The notes beneath the pieces are model-generated. The model saw only the letters and a list, made by a program, of their open reading frames with translations, had not been told where the DNA came from and did not search any database. 64,000 nt of DNA from Entoloma clypeatum (lineage: Eukaryota; Basidiomycota; Agaricomycetes; Agaricales; Entolomataceae): NCBI GenBank assembly GCA_963565915.1, contig OY751494.1, positions 2,666,001 through 2,730,000 of the forward strand, written 5' to 3'. The translations under genes and the position numbers were made by a program. Below are positions 19,899 through 32,232 of the stretch, piece after piece (the stretch's first letter is position 1; every line of letters begins with the position of its first letter).

Positions 19899-22800
19899 TT
19901 ATGTTTCCATGAATGCCTCTTGCAATTGAGCTAATTGTTCACATGCTTCCCTCGCTATCTTTTGGACGATACTATCTTCATCGGTTGATGCGATGTAAGA
20001 CAATGTTACTGTGGCTCGTTTGAAAAGCCCCATTGGTAATGGACTTGTTTGGAGAGAGGACTCATAAACCTGTTTGGTGGTTTGCCTGACGACGAACAAG
20101 AGGAATTGGGCCGCGGCACGTCGGAAGGCAGGAACCTTGGGGTCCTTGGACGTTGGTTCTGAGTCCAGGTTCGTGATTTTACCATCTTCGGCTGGGACAG
20201 GGTTCCGCGACCTGGCTGGTGCCATTTCAATTTGTAGCAAGTCAATCATGGTGTTCACAAGGTCCGTTAGGTAAGGCAGCATTGCAAGTGGGTTCGTCTC
20301 TTCACATTCGGTTAGGAGAGATATAGACGACGTGCGCAGCACGATCGGAATATCCACCGATCTCAAGATGTAGCGAAGCGGAGGTAAGATAATATCGACT
20401 TTGTAGTGGAAGTCAGACTAGAGATCTTTTCAGTATTCATAGATGAGTACTTGCCGTATTTCCCCAGAGCCGCACCACAACGTCGTATGGCTGATGCCAA
20501 AGCTTCTCCCACACGAAGACGGATATCTAACTCTCGCTGCGTAAGGCTCGTTGCCGCTAAACCTTCTAAGTCGTCCGCATATTCTTTCACAAGACTTTTC
20601 AGAACATCTTTCCCGAACGCATCCACCATGAAAGCAAGACCTTTCACAGCATTTGAAAAGATATACGAATCATCTTCTTGTACGGACTGTAGGAAGATGT
20701 CCAAGATCGCTGGCACCAATGCACTGTCAAGGTTTCTTTCGGCTGCTTTATTAGAGGTTGGGGTGACAAGTTGTCGAAGAAGCAAAAGCCCATGTGCACG
20801 GACAGGCAGTATTGGATCTTGTAATAGCTTCAGGGCCTTCTGGTATGTGACCATACCACTTTCTTCTTCGCCTTTCGCACCTGAACCTGTTGTAGTAGAC
20901 GTTGACGCTAAACGAGCTGTCATCACCATTCTGGCTTCTTGAGCTAAAGGCCCAATTGCGGGGAACCTCTCCCGAACTAGGGGCCCCAACAAGGCAAATA
21001 TTTCATTGAGTATAGGCTCCGTACGAGCTGAGAGGTCTTCGTTGGCTAATCGAGGCAGTCCAATTCACATTCACAAATAAGAATTGGCCCACTGCACCTT
21101 CAAGTACTGACAGCAGGAGGTTGAGCGAAGTCTCAGTCATTTCCTCGTCGGAAGCATTGAAGACAGCACCAGATGTGTCGTCATCACTGTCGACCTCATC
21201 AGATATAGCGTCCCACTCTGCATGTTGCTCGTGAATGTTGGGTCGCGTGGTAGGCTCAAGAGTATGTTTTATGAAGGAAAGAAGGTGAGCTGGTTTGTAG
21301 AGTATGTTTGAGCCATGCGACATTTTTGCCTGCATCTGGATAATGATCTGTAGATATAGAAGCGTTCTGGAGAAGATAGATTATCGAAGCTGCAAACTGT
21401 GTGTGAGATGGTCCTCACTTGACTGGGTTACCTTCTGCTCCTCTGGCTTTTTGATGTTGACATGCTTCCAAAAGCTTTAAGAACAGATTTGAGGATATCT
21501 CGGGGCGATCGACATCTTTGAGAAATTCGACAAAGTGGTTGGGGTTAGGGAACAAATCGAGAATATTGATATCGAAGTCTGTGTTCTCAAATTGTAAATC
21601 CTGCGGTGTAGGCAAAGATAAGGGAGCTTTGGGTCCAGGCCTGGAACAAGATGGTAAGCAACGAGGACCAGGAATTCGCCATAATTCCAGCCTACTCTCG
21701 ACATCTGCGAAATCCATCTGCATCAATGTTCCAACTCCCTTCCTCATTTTCTAACAAAGACCATAAAATATCAATGCCTTCAGGTAGGTCGACGATTTTC
21801 CCCCATGTGACCAACAATCCCCGTAACGATTGCCTGAGAGTTGGATCACAGGTTTTGACTTTGTTAGCGCAAAGAAGAAGTGAATATAATGATGTTGCGA
21901 GGGGCGACAGTAGAGTTGATATCAACGTAGGGGAAGGATCCGCATTGGAAACAAGTGTCATAAGCTTTGGTAAGACGTCCGAAGGGTCTGGCGGAGGCGG
22001 ATCGGGTGGGTCGGCCCCTGGGATGCTCCGCTCCTTAGGAAATACGAATGGGCGATGGAGGATAGAAAACGTGAATTTGGTTGCAAGTGCTTGATGTGGG
22101 AACGAATTACCCGCCGAAAGCACGCGCGAGATGGTGTAAGATGCTGCACGTTTGTATGGCGAGGGATCTCCAGGGGATAACATATCGATTACCCGAGGAA
22201 TAATTGTATTGAAGTATTCCTGGAATTAATGTGACCAATTAGCAAAAGGTATGGCAACAATATTTACCTCAGGTTTCATAGTCGCCGGTACGGTAGTAAG
22301 AACGCGGGCGATATGGTCAAGCTTTTCCATTGAAGCATCTTCGTCCACGGCCACGCCCTTTCCGAACATAGCTGCACAGAGACCACGGACTCCTTGGGGT
22401 CTTAAGAGCTGTTGGCTAAGAAAAAAAGCACATGATCTGCGAACATGGTGTAGAAGGGGAGTTTGGGACATTATGGTCCCAAGTGTGGTGATTGCCTGGG
22501 AAGATGGAAGTCTGAAAAATATTATCAATGAGCAGACAGATCCATGAATGTAGTGCATACAGATTCAAAGTGCTGGTCGTGAATGGTCGTGCAGCGTCGA
22601 GTGCGTCGATGCCATCGGAAGATAAGGACCTGGGCAGCCATCCTAGCGTCAAACAACATTTGAGCAGATCAATCGCATGCCTGTCAAGAACCGTTGTGGT
22701 AACGAGGCTTTGTGAAACGTCGGCTTTTACGCCGCGATTACACAAAAGGTGGATCATATCAGAAATCATGCTTTTGAGAAGCCCATAATCGTCTGGGGTC

Positions 22801-23231
22801 GTTGTAAGATCAATGACTCTTTGTCCTGGAATCGGAGGCGTGCTTGCGAAGGCGATCATCACTTTGGCAAGGAGGTGATTCACCCCCCAATTGAATACAA
22901 TGGACAGCAAAGTACGGATTTGAGTAATATCTCGTGTTCCGAGTAATGGGGGAGCACCAGGTGGAGCATCTCGTTGGAGAATACGCTGGATTCTGGAAAG
23001 AACAGCTAGCGCTTCTTGTGCTGTTTTTAATTGGACTTCTGCCAGAGAGCGAAAGTCCAGAGAGGTGGTTTCGGAACCCAGACGAGTGTAATATCGAGTG
23101 AGGCGAGTGACGAGGACGGATTTGAGGTCGGGGGCACCGGGACTAGTCGAATCAGTGAGACATGCACCATCAGACAGAGCGACGGACAGGTCAGTCATAA
23201 CTTGAGGTGCATGATATCGTTTTTGTGACAT
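19899..23231 (-). CDS. RTP1/TANGO6-like RNA polymerase II assembly factor
   Basis: A multi-exon HEAT-repeat protein. Visible exons: 23231-22561, after a 49-nt intron 22511 to about 22255, 22210 to about 21700, about 21640-21415, about 21330-21055, 20992-20420 and 20366-19899. The C-terminal half carries the features of the Rtp1/TANGO6 family: LQDPILPVRAHGLLLLRQLV, then EDDSYIFSNAVKGLAFMVDAFGKDVL, then a final helical region (LPYLTDLVNTMIDLLQIE). Yeast Rtp1 helps nuclear import and assembly of RNA polymerase II. The ATG at 23231 was chosen because earlier ATGs overlap the first exon of the divergent carrier gene; the true start could be at 23273 or 23336. The splice around 21.65-21.70 kb is unresolved. 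Confidence 0.8.
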
Positions 23232-23310
23232 GTGATAATCCACCCAGTTAATCTTTTGGCAGCATATAGCCATGTAACGCCTCTCTCTCTCTCCAAGAAC
23301 TTCCTCAATC

Positions 23311-24682
23311 ATGAGCGACTCAGTGATACACTCCATCGCCGGCGCTGCCGGAGGCATCGTTGCCATGAGCGTCACATAGTCAGTTCTTTCGGCTGCGAAG
23401 ACCAGTCCTCTCTCTGACATTCCATTCGACAGCCCTCTTATATTCGTGTCGACGCGTGCGGCAGTAGATAGCAAGAATGACACAAAGGTATTTACACATA
23501 TGTCTACAAAAGTTTAACAACCTGTCGATGCTTTCCAAGCCTGTGTATCAGGTAGTCCTTGACACCATCAAGCGCGAAGGCACACTGGGATTATACAGTG
23601 GCTTGAGTTCCAGCCTGTTGGGCATCGCTGTGACAAATGGGTGGGTCTATCTGCAATGGCCTATTGACACTCAACAATGAATACTGTCACTAGAGTGTAT
23701 TACTACTTCTACGAACGATCCCGCGCAACCATACTTAAATCAAGGAAGGGGGGGAAAGGACTGTCGACTGTGGAGTCAATGATAGCTGGCATGATCGCCG
23801 GTTGGTGCTACAGCGTTCCGCAGTGAATAACACTTGCCGAGTCTCGACTAGGTTCAGCAACTACGATACTTAGCAACCCGATCTGGGTAATACAAACCTC
23901 CCAAGCTGTCCGCACTTTGGAACATACAAATTCCGAGAATTCCCGTTCGGACGCTCCAGTCAAAAAGCTTGGTTTCCTTGAAACTATTCAACACATCCTT
24001 GCCAAGGACGGCATCCAGTGAGTCATATACATGGCTCCTCCTGCTCAGTGAATCAAATGATCCATCTTAGAGCGTTCTGGCGTGGCATTGGGCCAGCTCT
24101 TATTCTGGTCATCAACCCTGTCCTTCAATATACAGTCTTTGAGCAGTTGAAGAACCTTCTGGTTGTCAAGCGTACCGCCACTTTGAGAGCAGCCGGAGGT
24201 GCGGCAACGGTTGTGGCTGTCCTTTCTGACTGGGATTTCTTCTTCCTTGGTGCTTTATCGAAGCTAGGTGCTGTCCTGCTATATTCAATCGTCATCAACA
24301 TCTTCATCAAATCGATATTTTAGTTGCTACGGGCACAACATACCCTTATATGTGGGCTTCCTTCATAACTAATGTTCTCTCTCAGTATTGATAAGACATG
24401 TTATGAAGCGTTATCAAGAGCAGACTCCAAGCAGGGCAGGCAACCGCCTTGAAATATAAATCATCCTTCGAAGGTTTACTTGCCATTCTAAAGGAGGAAG
24501 GTGTCGGGGGCCTATATAAAGGCGTTGGAAGCAAGTTAGTGCAAAGTGTCCTCACTGCTGCCATTCTATTCGCCGGACAGCGAAGAATATACGAGATGAC
24601 AAAAAATGTATGTGGATACGTTCAAGTCTCTGCCATAGACTGATGCCTATACACATAGGCCCTCCACCCTCTCACACAATGA
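23311..24682 (+). CDS. Peroxisomal adenine nucleotide carrier (PMP47/ANT1-like)
   Basis: About nine small exons split by introns of 45-60 nt encode a mitochondrial-carrier-family protein. It starts MSDSVIHSIAGAAGGIVAM, continues through YPLIFVSTRAAVD (first carrier signature region, P-x-x-x-x-x-R degenerate), REGTLGLYSGLSSSLLGIAVTNG, STVESMIAGMIAG, LSNPIWVIQTSQAV (second signature, P-I-W-V) and FWRGIGPALILVINPVLQYTVFEQL. It ends with IKSRLQAGQ and the third repeat GVGGLYKGVGSKLVQSVLTAAILF. The NPIWV motif and overall order fit PMP47/SLC25A17, which exchanges ATP/AMP or CoA-type cofactors across the peroxisomal membrane. The final exon (ALHPLTQ, stop 24680-24682) assumes a 51-nt intron; without it translation would end at 24643. 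It is divergent from the RTP1-like gene, 79 bp between start codons. Confidence 0.85.
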
Positions 24683-24887
24683 TTGTGGCATTCAATGTAT
24701 TGCTCGAAAACTGTACGCATGATGTAGAAACAGTCATTTGCACACTTTATGTAAAGACGATTCGCAAATTGGTCTTTTGATTCAACTTGACCCCTGATGT
24801 TAATTCGACAATTTATTCCACTGTCATGGGGAAATGATTGGTGAGGCCTGAGGATGCGATGTTACTCTATGCCTTATTTGTTCCAAG

Positions 24888-27800
24888 CTAGACCAATAGG
24901 GCTTTCATTTCCTCCACGTCCTTCTGGAAGCCATTCGTGCTTCCGCCTGTATCAGCCCTCCCGACCGCAGAATATCCACCGCCATCAGGGGTCGTTGGCT
25001 TGCCGTCGTCCTTGCTGAACCAGTCGTCGAGCTGCTTCACGATAGACCGCGCTTTCAGCCTAAAATGCGTCCGGATGACATCACCAAACGGTTCCGGGGA
25101 GTTCTTCAAGCTATCGAGCATCTATGACCTTCATGAGCTGACAAAAATCTTGAACTTAGATCCCATTAACTCACGGCAGCTTTTACTACCATCCGACGAA
25201 CGTTAGCCGAATCTATTGAAGATGCAGCGGTTAGATGCAATATGTGACGATAATGCCAGCCCTACAAGCATGGGATTGTGGGGTGCCGCTGCTGGTGGCC
25301 CAGCCAGGTTCATTCAGGTAAGGTTCGTCGCACAAGATCATAGATTGAATTGAAATCAGAACCTGCAATCACATCAGAATAAGAGCTTGCTACAACTGTG
25401 GACTGCCGATGCACCTGAAGGAGTGTAGATTTGCCAGAAACCCAGCCAGGACCAGCCCATGTTCCTAGCAAGGAAAGGCAGACCTTTCCGTCCTGCAAGT
25501 CGAGGCTTCAGAGAGGTGATACCATTGAATATGCATGTCGATGCTCACGGCATATAGATTTGGATTAAAGCGGTATTTCCCCCCGTTCGTCTACCAAGGA
25601 ATCAGGTGAATAGAGTCGAACGCGCCAAATACTCACCGTCATATACTTCACGCTCGGTGGTGACTGATTGTAACTCGGTCCAAGAAAAATGTCGAACAGA
25701 AAGCTTGAGCATAAGACAAGTATTTCACACGATATCCTAATGACGAACGATTGATCCTACCATCCATTATGGTAACTGTCCGTACCGTTAGTATAGTACA
25801 AGACATTCAATTCGACATCAACTTACGGTGTTCCTTCCGGGCCCGTGATCAGTGCTTTGATCACGTCAACGCGACTTTCGTCAACGCGGAGGAAAATTGA
25901 TGAGTCCCATGCAACGGGAAGATTGGTAGTGAGGATGGCAAGCTATATGAGAAAGTTCAATAGTTCGAGCAGTCAAGGGAAAATGGTATTCACCTCTTTG
26001 GCTATGGCAAGTGAGCGCTTCGGGATATCTGAATTTGCTAACATTCGGGCCTCGTTATTGTAATAGAATTTGAAATGTGGAGAAACGTTTTCTTCTTCGG
26101 AGGGCTTCTCCGTCTGCGGCACGGTCAGATCACAGTATTCAAACCTCACTCTCGTAGCCCACTCTCGGTATGCCTTCTGGGCACTTTCCTCCGTTGGCCC
26201 CGCATCAACAGGTGCGTGCGTTGTTGATGATGTGAAGAGTTTGGGAAGAGAAGCGTGCAGGCGGTCAACGAAGGCGTCGCCTTTCGTCTCCCGCAAAGAC
26301 CGATCGATTGCATTCGCGGTAGCTAAGATCCGGCGGCAAAAGTCAAGCAACTTTTGATTTTCATCGGAGATGTCTACTGTTTGTTCTTTAGATTTCCCTT
26401 TGGTGTCAACTGTCATTCGTTTCTGTTCCTCGGTGAGTTCCTCCGTGGGAGGTTCCTGAGGTCTAGCTCCTTCCAGTCCTTTCAAGGCGGCTTGTGCTTG
26501 AATGGCAATCGCTTCCAACAGCTCCCGTGGGCCCGAGCTCCCTTCATACACACTTGTACGTTCACGGATCGCATTATTGTTGGCAGATCGCTTGCTCGCC
26601 ATGGACTTCACCGAAACAACAACCATGATCGGCATGGCCATCATACTGGCAAGTGCTTCATGATTAGAGATCGTCTGTTACCCAGAAATGAGATGGACAA
26701 TGTCAATGAGAGATTTTAAGTAACTTACCTCGAGCCAGTGCAGAAGCTCAAAATACAAGACTGCACGGTCTGACATGTCGGCTAAGGAATCATTCCTCAA
26801 AAGGGAGCTGCAGACATAGTTAAATCGTCTGCGGAGATGAGCCAAGGCAGTTGGATGCACAAGGAAGTCACTAGTTCGGCCACCTCCCTCCCGATGTAGA
26901 TTAGGTAGATATACACGGATTGCTGAGAGGAGGTTTCCTATTTTTTCATCCTTTGCACGTTGTATGGCTTGTGCTTCCAATTGCCCAGAATGCTTGGATC
27001 GGTCAGTATTACAATGTACAAGAGGCAAGAATCTAGGGCTCACGTCTTCTTTTTGGTCTCCAGCGTACCCCACCCCGCCTTTCTTCTTGTTACCTTGCAC
27101 AGCAGCGTAATAAACACTGTCATCTTCATCGATGTCATGACTGGAATCCGTCTTCCGACGTTTGGACACCCGTGCTTTATCATCTTTATTGTCCAGAGGT
27201 TCGTGATTTTGTTCATTGAACATCTGTTCTAGCATAAAAAGACCAACACCGAGGATGACTCCTTGCAAGTTGGAGCAGTGGAAGAGTGGATTGTCATCAG
27301 TAGCGGCAGTAGGGCGCTTCACCTTATCTGCCGAGAGTGGTTCGCCACATGCGACACAAAACTCAAGACCGCAGCCCTTGCAGTTTTGCCGAGCGATCTT
27401 TCGCAGTTGTTGAATATATATCGAAAAATCGGGCTGCGGTGCCATTACGGGTTGTCAATATAAAAGAAGGTATCGAGGCACTTACATATATTGCGAAGAA
27501 GTCACCTTTCCTTCGGACGGTCGAGGTACCACAACCATGGGGGCACAGACAGCTGCCCTCACTTAGCTCGGAATAGAGACTAAATAAAAAGCTCTGCTCC
27601 CCGCCTTCAGGACAGCCTTTCATCCATTGTCCTTGTGTCATGAGCTTAACTCTTTGCTTGATTTCGGGGATATCCACGACTTCCGCTTCTTCTTCGACTT
27701 CGATCACCTCCTCCCGTCGATCCTTCGAGAAGAATATACCTGGAAAATTATGAGAATTGCATGATTTTCTCGCGAAAAAGAACTCCAACCAGAGTATGGA

Positions 27801-28358
27801 TCTATATCTGCGATGATTTGGTTTCCATCAACTTTGGTTTCAAAATCGGAGTCGTAATCCATGTAGTCGACATCTATGATGTGGTGGGTGAATGGGTACT
27901 TCTGTTGTGAAAGTCAAGTACCATCTTCATCATCATCGAACTCGTCGTCGGAGCTGATCTCAACGTCTTGATCTGGTGTCTGTATTAAGAGGCAGGTTGA
28001 ACTTGTATGCGCCCCTGAGATCAAAGAGTTACCGTTAGTCGGGGCCTCCGCTTGACTTCAGCGTTGGACGCTTCTGGATCGTCGTCTTTGATATGATCAA
28101 ACTTTCCCTCGAAGAACCGTTCAGCGGCTTGCATTACGTCCTTGTATTGACGAAGTGCTGCTCGAGCTTGAGCAGGGGTTGCACCCTTGACGTTCCCCCA
28201 AGCTCTCGTGAGTCCAACGAATCGAAAATGCGAATGTGCTTTACCATCTCCACAAGCTGTTGAACTTCGGTCTCCATCTTTTGAACTTGTTCGGGCGCGT
28301 CTTGGGTGGACTTGCTTGTGCACCGACAAGGAAACAATGCTTGCTTTACATAAGACAT
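24888..28358 (-). CDS. BIRC6/UBE2O-type ubiquitin-conjugating enzyme
   Basis: Multi-exon gene starting MSYVKQALFPCRC at 28358. After a first intron comes a UBA-like segment (GATPAQARAALRQYKDVMQAAERFFEGKFD), an acidic stretch (SSDDEFDDDEDD) and a Cys-rich zinc-binding-like region (CLCPHGCG, CKGCGLEFCVACGEPL, near 27.5-27.35 kb). A helical region (26.6-27.4 kb) and a C-terminal UBC domain follow (26.1-25.3 kb). The UBC has SDIPKRSLAIAKEL, ALITGPEGTPYHNG and the active-site cysteine in DGKVCLSLLGTWAGPGW, then EPYLNEPGW and a C-terminal HFRLKARSIVKQLDDWF helix. This arrangement matches the large E2 class of BIRC6/UBE2O; plant UBC23/24 are related. It should take ubiquitin from E1 and transfer it to substrates, possibly also acting as E3. 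No BIR domain is seen, and substrates are unknown. Confidence 0.85.
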
Positions 28359-28730
28359 CGTGTTATCAAGTAATAGATGTTCATCAACAACCCACGATTT
28401 AGACAGACATGTACTGTATTGCAGGTGTTTCTGATACCTCGAAGATCACCCGATTGTTCTTACGTCCCGGACGGATTAATGAAATACCAGAGTTACAAAT
28501 AAGCAGTATAAATAATCTGCACTAAACAACAGCCCAGAGGAAAGCCAGCATCAAAAGCAATTGGAAGGGATATATGGGTCAGAAGTTCAACAAAGTCGCT
28601 ACATAGAATGAGATACAAAAAAAAACGGGGAAACAAAGGTTAGCGCAGCAGAGTAGATTATATCAAATTACATACCCCGCGAAATCATTCCGGTCCAAAT
28701 CTGTAATGTAGAGTATATATGGGAAAGCCA
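28359..28730. other. Intergenic: 3' flank of OPY2-like gene and 5' flank of E2 gene
   Basis: No coding region seen. It should hold the promoter of the minus-strand E2 gene (toward 28359) and the 3' untranslated region of the OPY2-like gene. Confidence 0.5.
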
Positions 28731-30687
28731 CTAGCTCTTGGGCAATGGAACTTGAACGCTATCACGATCAAAGCCAAGTGGGTATGAAGTTAAGTCACTT
28801 GTCAAGGCGAGTGTATCCAAGCTCGCCCGCTGGCGACCGTTGATACTGAAAGTGGGGGGAGGCGCCACATTGCCATCTCCAGAATCTATCTGGAACGGGA
28901 ATGATCCCAACCCAGATGAGGCGGTGGATAATTGAGAGCCTGTGGATAAGCAAAGAGTGTGTCTATCCGGCGGGGACGGGAGAACAGAATCATGATTAGG
29001 GTCGTCTTTACCAAATGCTCCCTGAACTAGGGGCGAGGGCGGAAGAACGTTGATTACATGCTGTGGACTAGAAGAAGCTGGTGTAGCATCGCTGGTAAAG
29101 GACTGTTTGCCTAGAGGAGAAACCGGGGGAGACCTCACAGGTCTGTTGGAGATAGGCGATGGAGGTACGAAAGGGAAGGATTCAAGAATTGAGTCCGCAC
29201 GCGTAGAAGCTGCAGACATGGCAGAGGAGGTGGAGACTCGTCGATTCACATGCAGAACCTGAGCTTGGGCCTGTGCCTGCGCGTGAGCAAGTGCTCTTCG
29301 CTGTTGTTCCCCTAGGCTCCCTGATTTTGCCGTGGTAGGGCTGACTAATCTGCCAACGGTCGTTCTGTGGGGCGACTTGATGCTGGTGGGACTCAATTGA
29401 GAACCAACTTTGACGCGGGTAGCACTACCAATATCAATGATAGAACCGGCCTGTGTGCTCATACTCGTCGGCCGACTATCATCGCCAGAGCGTGCCCATG
29501 GAAGGTTTGGCGTCTCAGTGACCCATTCTGAATTGGAATGTTGGACAGGTGCTGTCGATGAATGGTTGTTGAATGTACCAGAAGGAGTTTGAGGGTCAGC
29601 GTAATCCGCTTTAATCGAGGCCTCGTCACTGAATGGGTCTATCGATAGGTGCCCTTCGACAGCTTCTTTGACGACGTCAGATGGCCCGAAGGAGGTTGAA
29701 GCCAACGGAGAACCAACGGTGGGTCGCGAAGCCGATGGAGGCTTCAAATGAGTCCCAGACGACAGAGAACCAGGCGCATTGATCATTTCGGCTTTGACTA
29801 CCCCGAGAACCTGTCGTATTGCGCCTTTGTTTGGGGTAATAATCATCGGTGCTTCGTTGAGGAAATCGCTGGAGTAGCTAGCATTGGACATATACGAGTT
29901 CCTTGATGACATTATAGAACGCTCGGGTGTGGCTGCTCTACGGAGAGAGTCTCGTGAGACGTTGACATGGTCCAAGTTCAGGTTCAGATCGGGTGATCGA
30001 GCTGGCCGCACGGGCTGGGTCGGGCTAGAGAGCTGGGTATGATGGTCTGAGTTGGACTCGGAAGGCACAAGAGCGATGGGAATGACATTAGTACCCTCCG
30101 TTCCAGCAGTCTGGATAGAGGTTGCGTCGTCGAAAGGGTTCATAGCCATTACCGGTGGTGGGGGGGTAAAATGGGGTGACAGGCGCTGCGAGTCGGGATC
30201 AAGATCGATGGTGGTGTTGGATGTGTTAGAATAGACCCTAACAGTGTTCATCTCTGTTTGTGAAGAGAGATGTTTCTCGGTTGGATCAGGCCTCTTGAGG
30301 ACAGTTTCGGCTGCGGCGGGGACATCACCAGGCGCTTCGGGTCGGACATTGTTGAGGAAACGCATTCTCCGACGATACCACAAGAACAAAGTGATGGCCA
30401 CTGCCAGGAATATCAATGTACCGACGATCGCGCCAGCCGTGGCACCTTTACTGACACCACCACCCGAGTTGGTATTGCTTGAACCGCTAGTTCGGGGCAT
30501 ACATTTTGTTTGACTACAGGTGTTGCAATCCCTACAAGGCGAGAATGAGTACCATGGTGAATGAATAGAGGATAGGTGAGATGGACCTGTTTATCACGAA
30601 GCAGTCCTCATTGGCCGCACAGTTGCAAGGGAGAGGATCAGGACAGGCAATGCAATTTTGGCGGGGGAGGAGGGCATCGATGCGCAT
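28731..30687 (-). CDS. OPY2-like single-pass membrane anchor
   Basis: Two exons (30687-30587 and 30531-28731, 55-nt intron). The N-terminus MRIDALLPRQN is followed by a short extracellular cysteine cluster (C-x2-C-x4-CNC-x5-C...DCNTCSQTKC), the pattern of the Opy2 N-terminal domain. A Ser/Gly linker and one transmembrane helix follow (GAIVGTLIFLAVAITLFLWY, then RRRMR). The rest is a cytoplasmic tail of about 560 residues rich in Ser, Pro and SP/TP sites. In yeast Opy2 anchors Ste50 and Ste11 at the plasma membrane in the HOG osmostress pathway; the role here is inferred. Low complexity (QAQAQAQ near the middle) is visible. No classical cleavable signal peptide is evident. It is divergent from the CAF16-like gene, 139 bp between starts. 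Confidence 0.82.
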
Positions 30688-30826
30688 TGGAAGAGAAGAA
30701 AGAAAACGGAAGAAAGGGAGTGACTGAGTTATATAACTTGAAGAGAGAGGAGGGACTCGGAAAGGGCTGTGATGCTTTGGTTTCGAAGCAACTTGCCGTG
30801 GCGTGGCGTGACCAGCTTATGTATGT

Positions 30827-31984
30827 ATGGCAGCCCCCCTCATTTCAGTCTCTCATCTCACTTACTCTCACTCTCCCACTTCCCCACCCTCTCTCTCCGA
30901 CATAACCCTACACCTGTACAAAGGTTCTCGTACCATCATCGTTGGCGCAAACGGAGGTCTGCATAAAGATCACACTCCCCACCCAACATTGACCCCACCC
31001 CTGCAGCTGGGAAATCTACTTTGTTGCAAATATTGGCCGGGAAACGGCTGGTCAATACAGATATCACAGTCAAAGGCCGTGATGTCTTCCGTGATTCTCC
31101 TCCTGGTGTAACATTTCTTGGGACGGAATGGTTCGTGTCAGCCCCGACACCCCTCTATATATTATACCTCTTGAACCCAGGGCAATGAATCCAGTCGTCA
31201 GAGGTGATATCCTTGTCTCTGCGTTCTTAGATTCAGTGGGCGGTTATCGCCATAAAGAAAGGAGAGACCTGCTCCTCGATATTCTCGATGTTGATCTCGA
31301 TTGGCGCATGCACAGTATCTCTGACGGAGAACGGCGCCGTGTCCAACTTTGTTTTGGTCTTATGGTTCCCTGGGATGTGCTGTTGCTCGATGAGGTTATT
31401 CTTTTCGCGCTTGACAGGAGTTCAGATCTGATTTGCTATTCTCAGGTCACTGTCGATCTAGACGTGCTTGTACGCGACGATCTACTCAAGTTCTTGAAGA
31501 AGGACAGTGAAGAAAGAGGAGCAACAATCCTATGTGAGTAAGCTCTCACTGTCAGGACTATTTATCAGTATCGTGACCGATCTCAGATGCAACTCATATC
31601 TTTGACGGTCTGAACGACTTCCCGACCCATGTTGCCCATATGCGTTTCGGTTCATTGTTGACTTCTCCGGCATCATGGCCAATCACGATGGACTCATCCC
31701 TTCATGCCCATTTCCCATTACAGACGACGCTGTACCGGGTTGCCTTGCAATGGTTGCAAGAAGACAGAGACCACCGCAGAGAACTCGAGAAAAACGGCAG
31801 AAAGACTCGTGGTGCTAGACGATCCGAGGTTCGTCTTGATCATCCACATCTTATATTTCGCTCACTCTCAAATTACCAGACAATTCCGTCGGACTCGGAA
31901 ACATTTTACAGAAAGTATGTCTGCTCATGGTTAAGACTATCCCCGATATTTGATCTTGATTCAAGGTATGATTATACTCACTAA
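30827..31984 (+). CDS. CAF16-like soluble ABC ATPase
   Basis: Multi-exon gene from ATG 30827. The product has an ABC core without membrane segments: Walker [21 protein letters not shown] split by a first intron; a family-specific block [36 protein letters not shown]; a Caf16-type signature [15 protein letters not shown] in place of LSGGQ; Walker [10 protein letters not shown]; then [19 protein letters not shown]. The end is [11 protein letters not shown]...[14 protein letters not shown]. Yeast Caf16 is linked to CCR4-NOT and Srb/mediator proteins. A 51-nt intron lies directly after Walker B (DEV|TVDLDV); it is stop-free and a multiple of three, so it is easily mistaken for coding sequence. 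Confidence 0.88.
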
Positions 31985-32232
31985 ATCAACGTCTTTAGCA
32001 ATCAAGTTATAGCCCAGTATCTAGTTCTTTGATATACCGACTGTAATGGTATCTACTTGTTCAACGCGGGATCGTCTTTGGTTTGGGTCTGTTGATGGAT
32101 TGAAGTTATACACCAAGTTCAACTTAAAAAAGAAAGGTATTCACAGATTGTACTACAGCCATCAAGGTAGCGGACACCTTCCATCTCCCGTCTCTCGAGT
32201 AAGGAATTTTTCTCACTTCTCTCCATTCGCCG

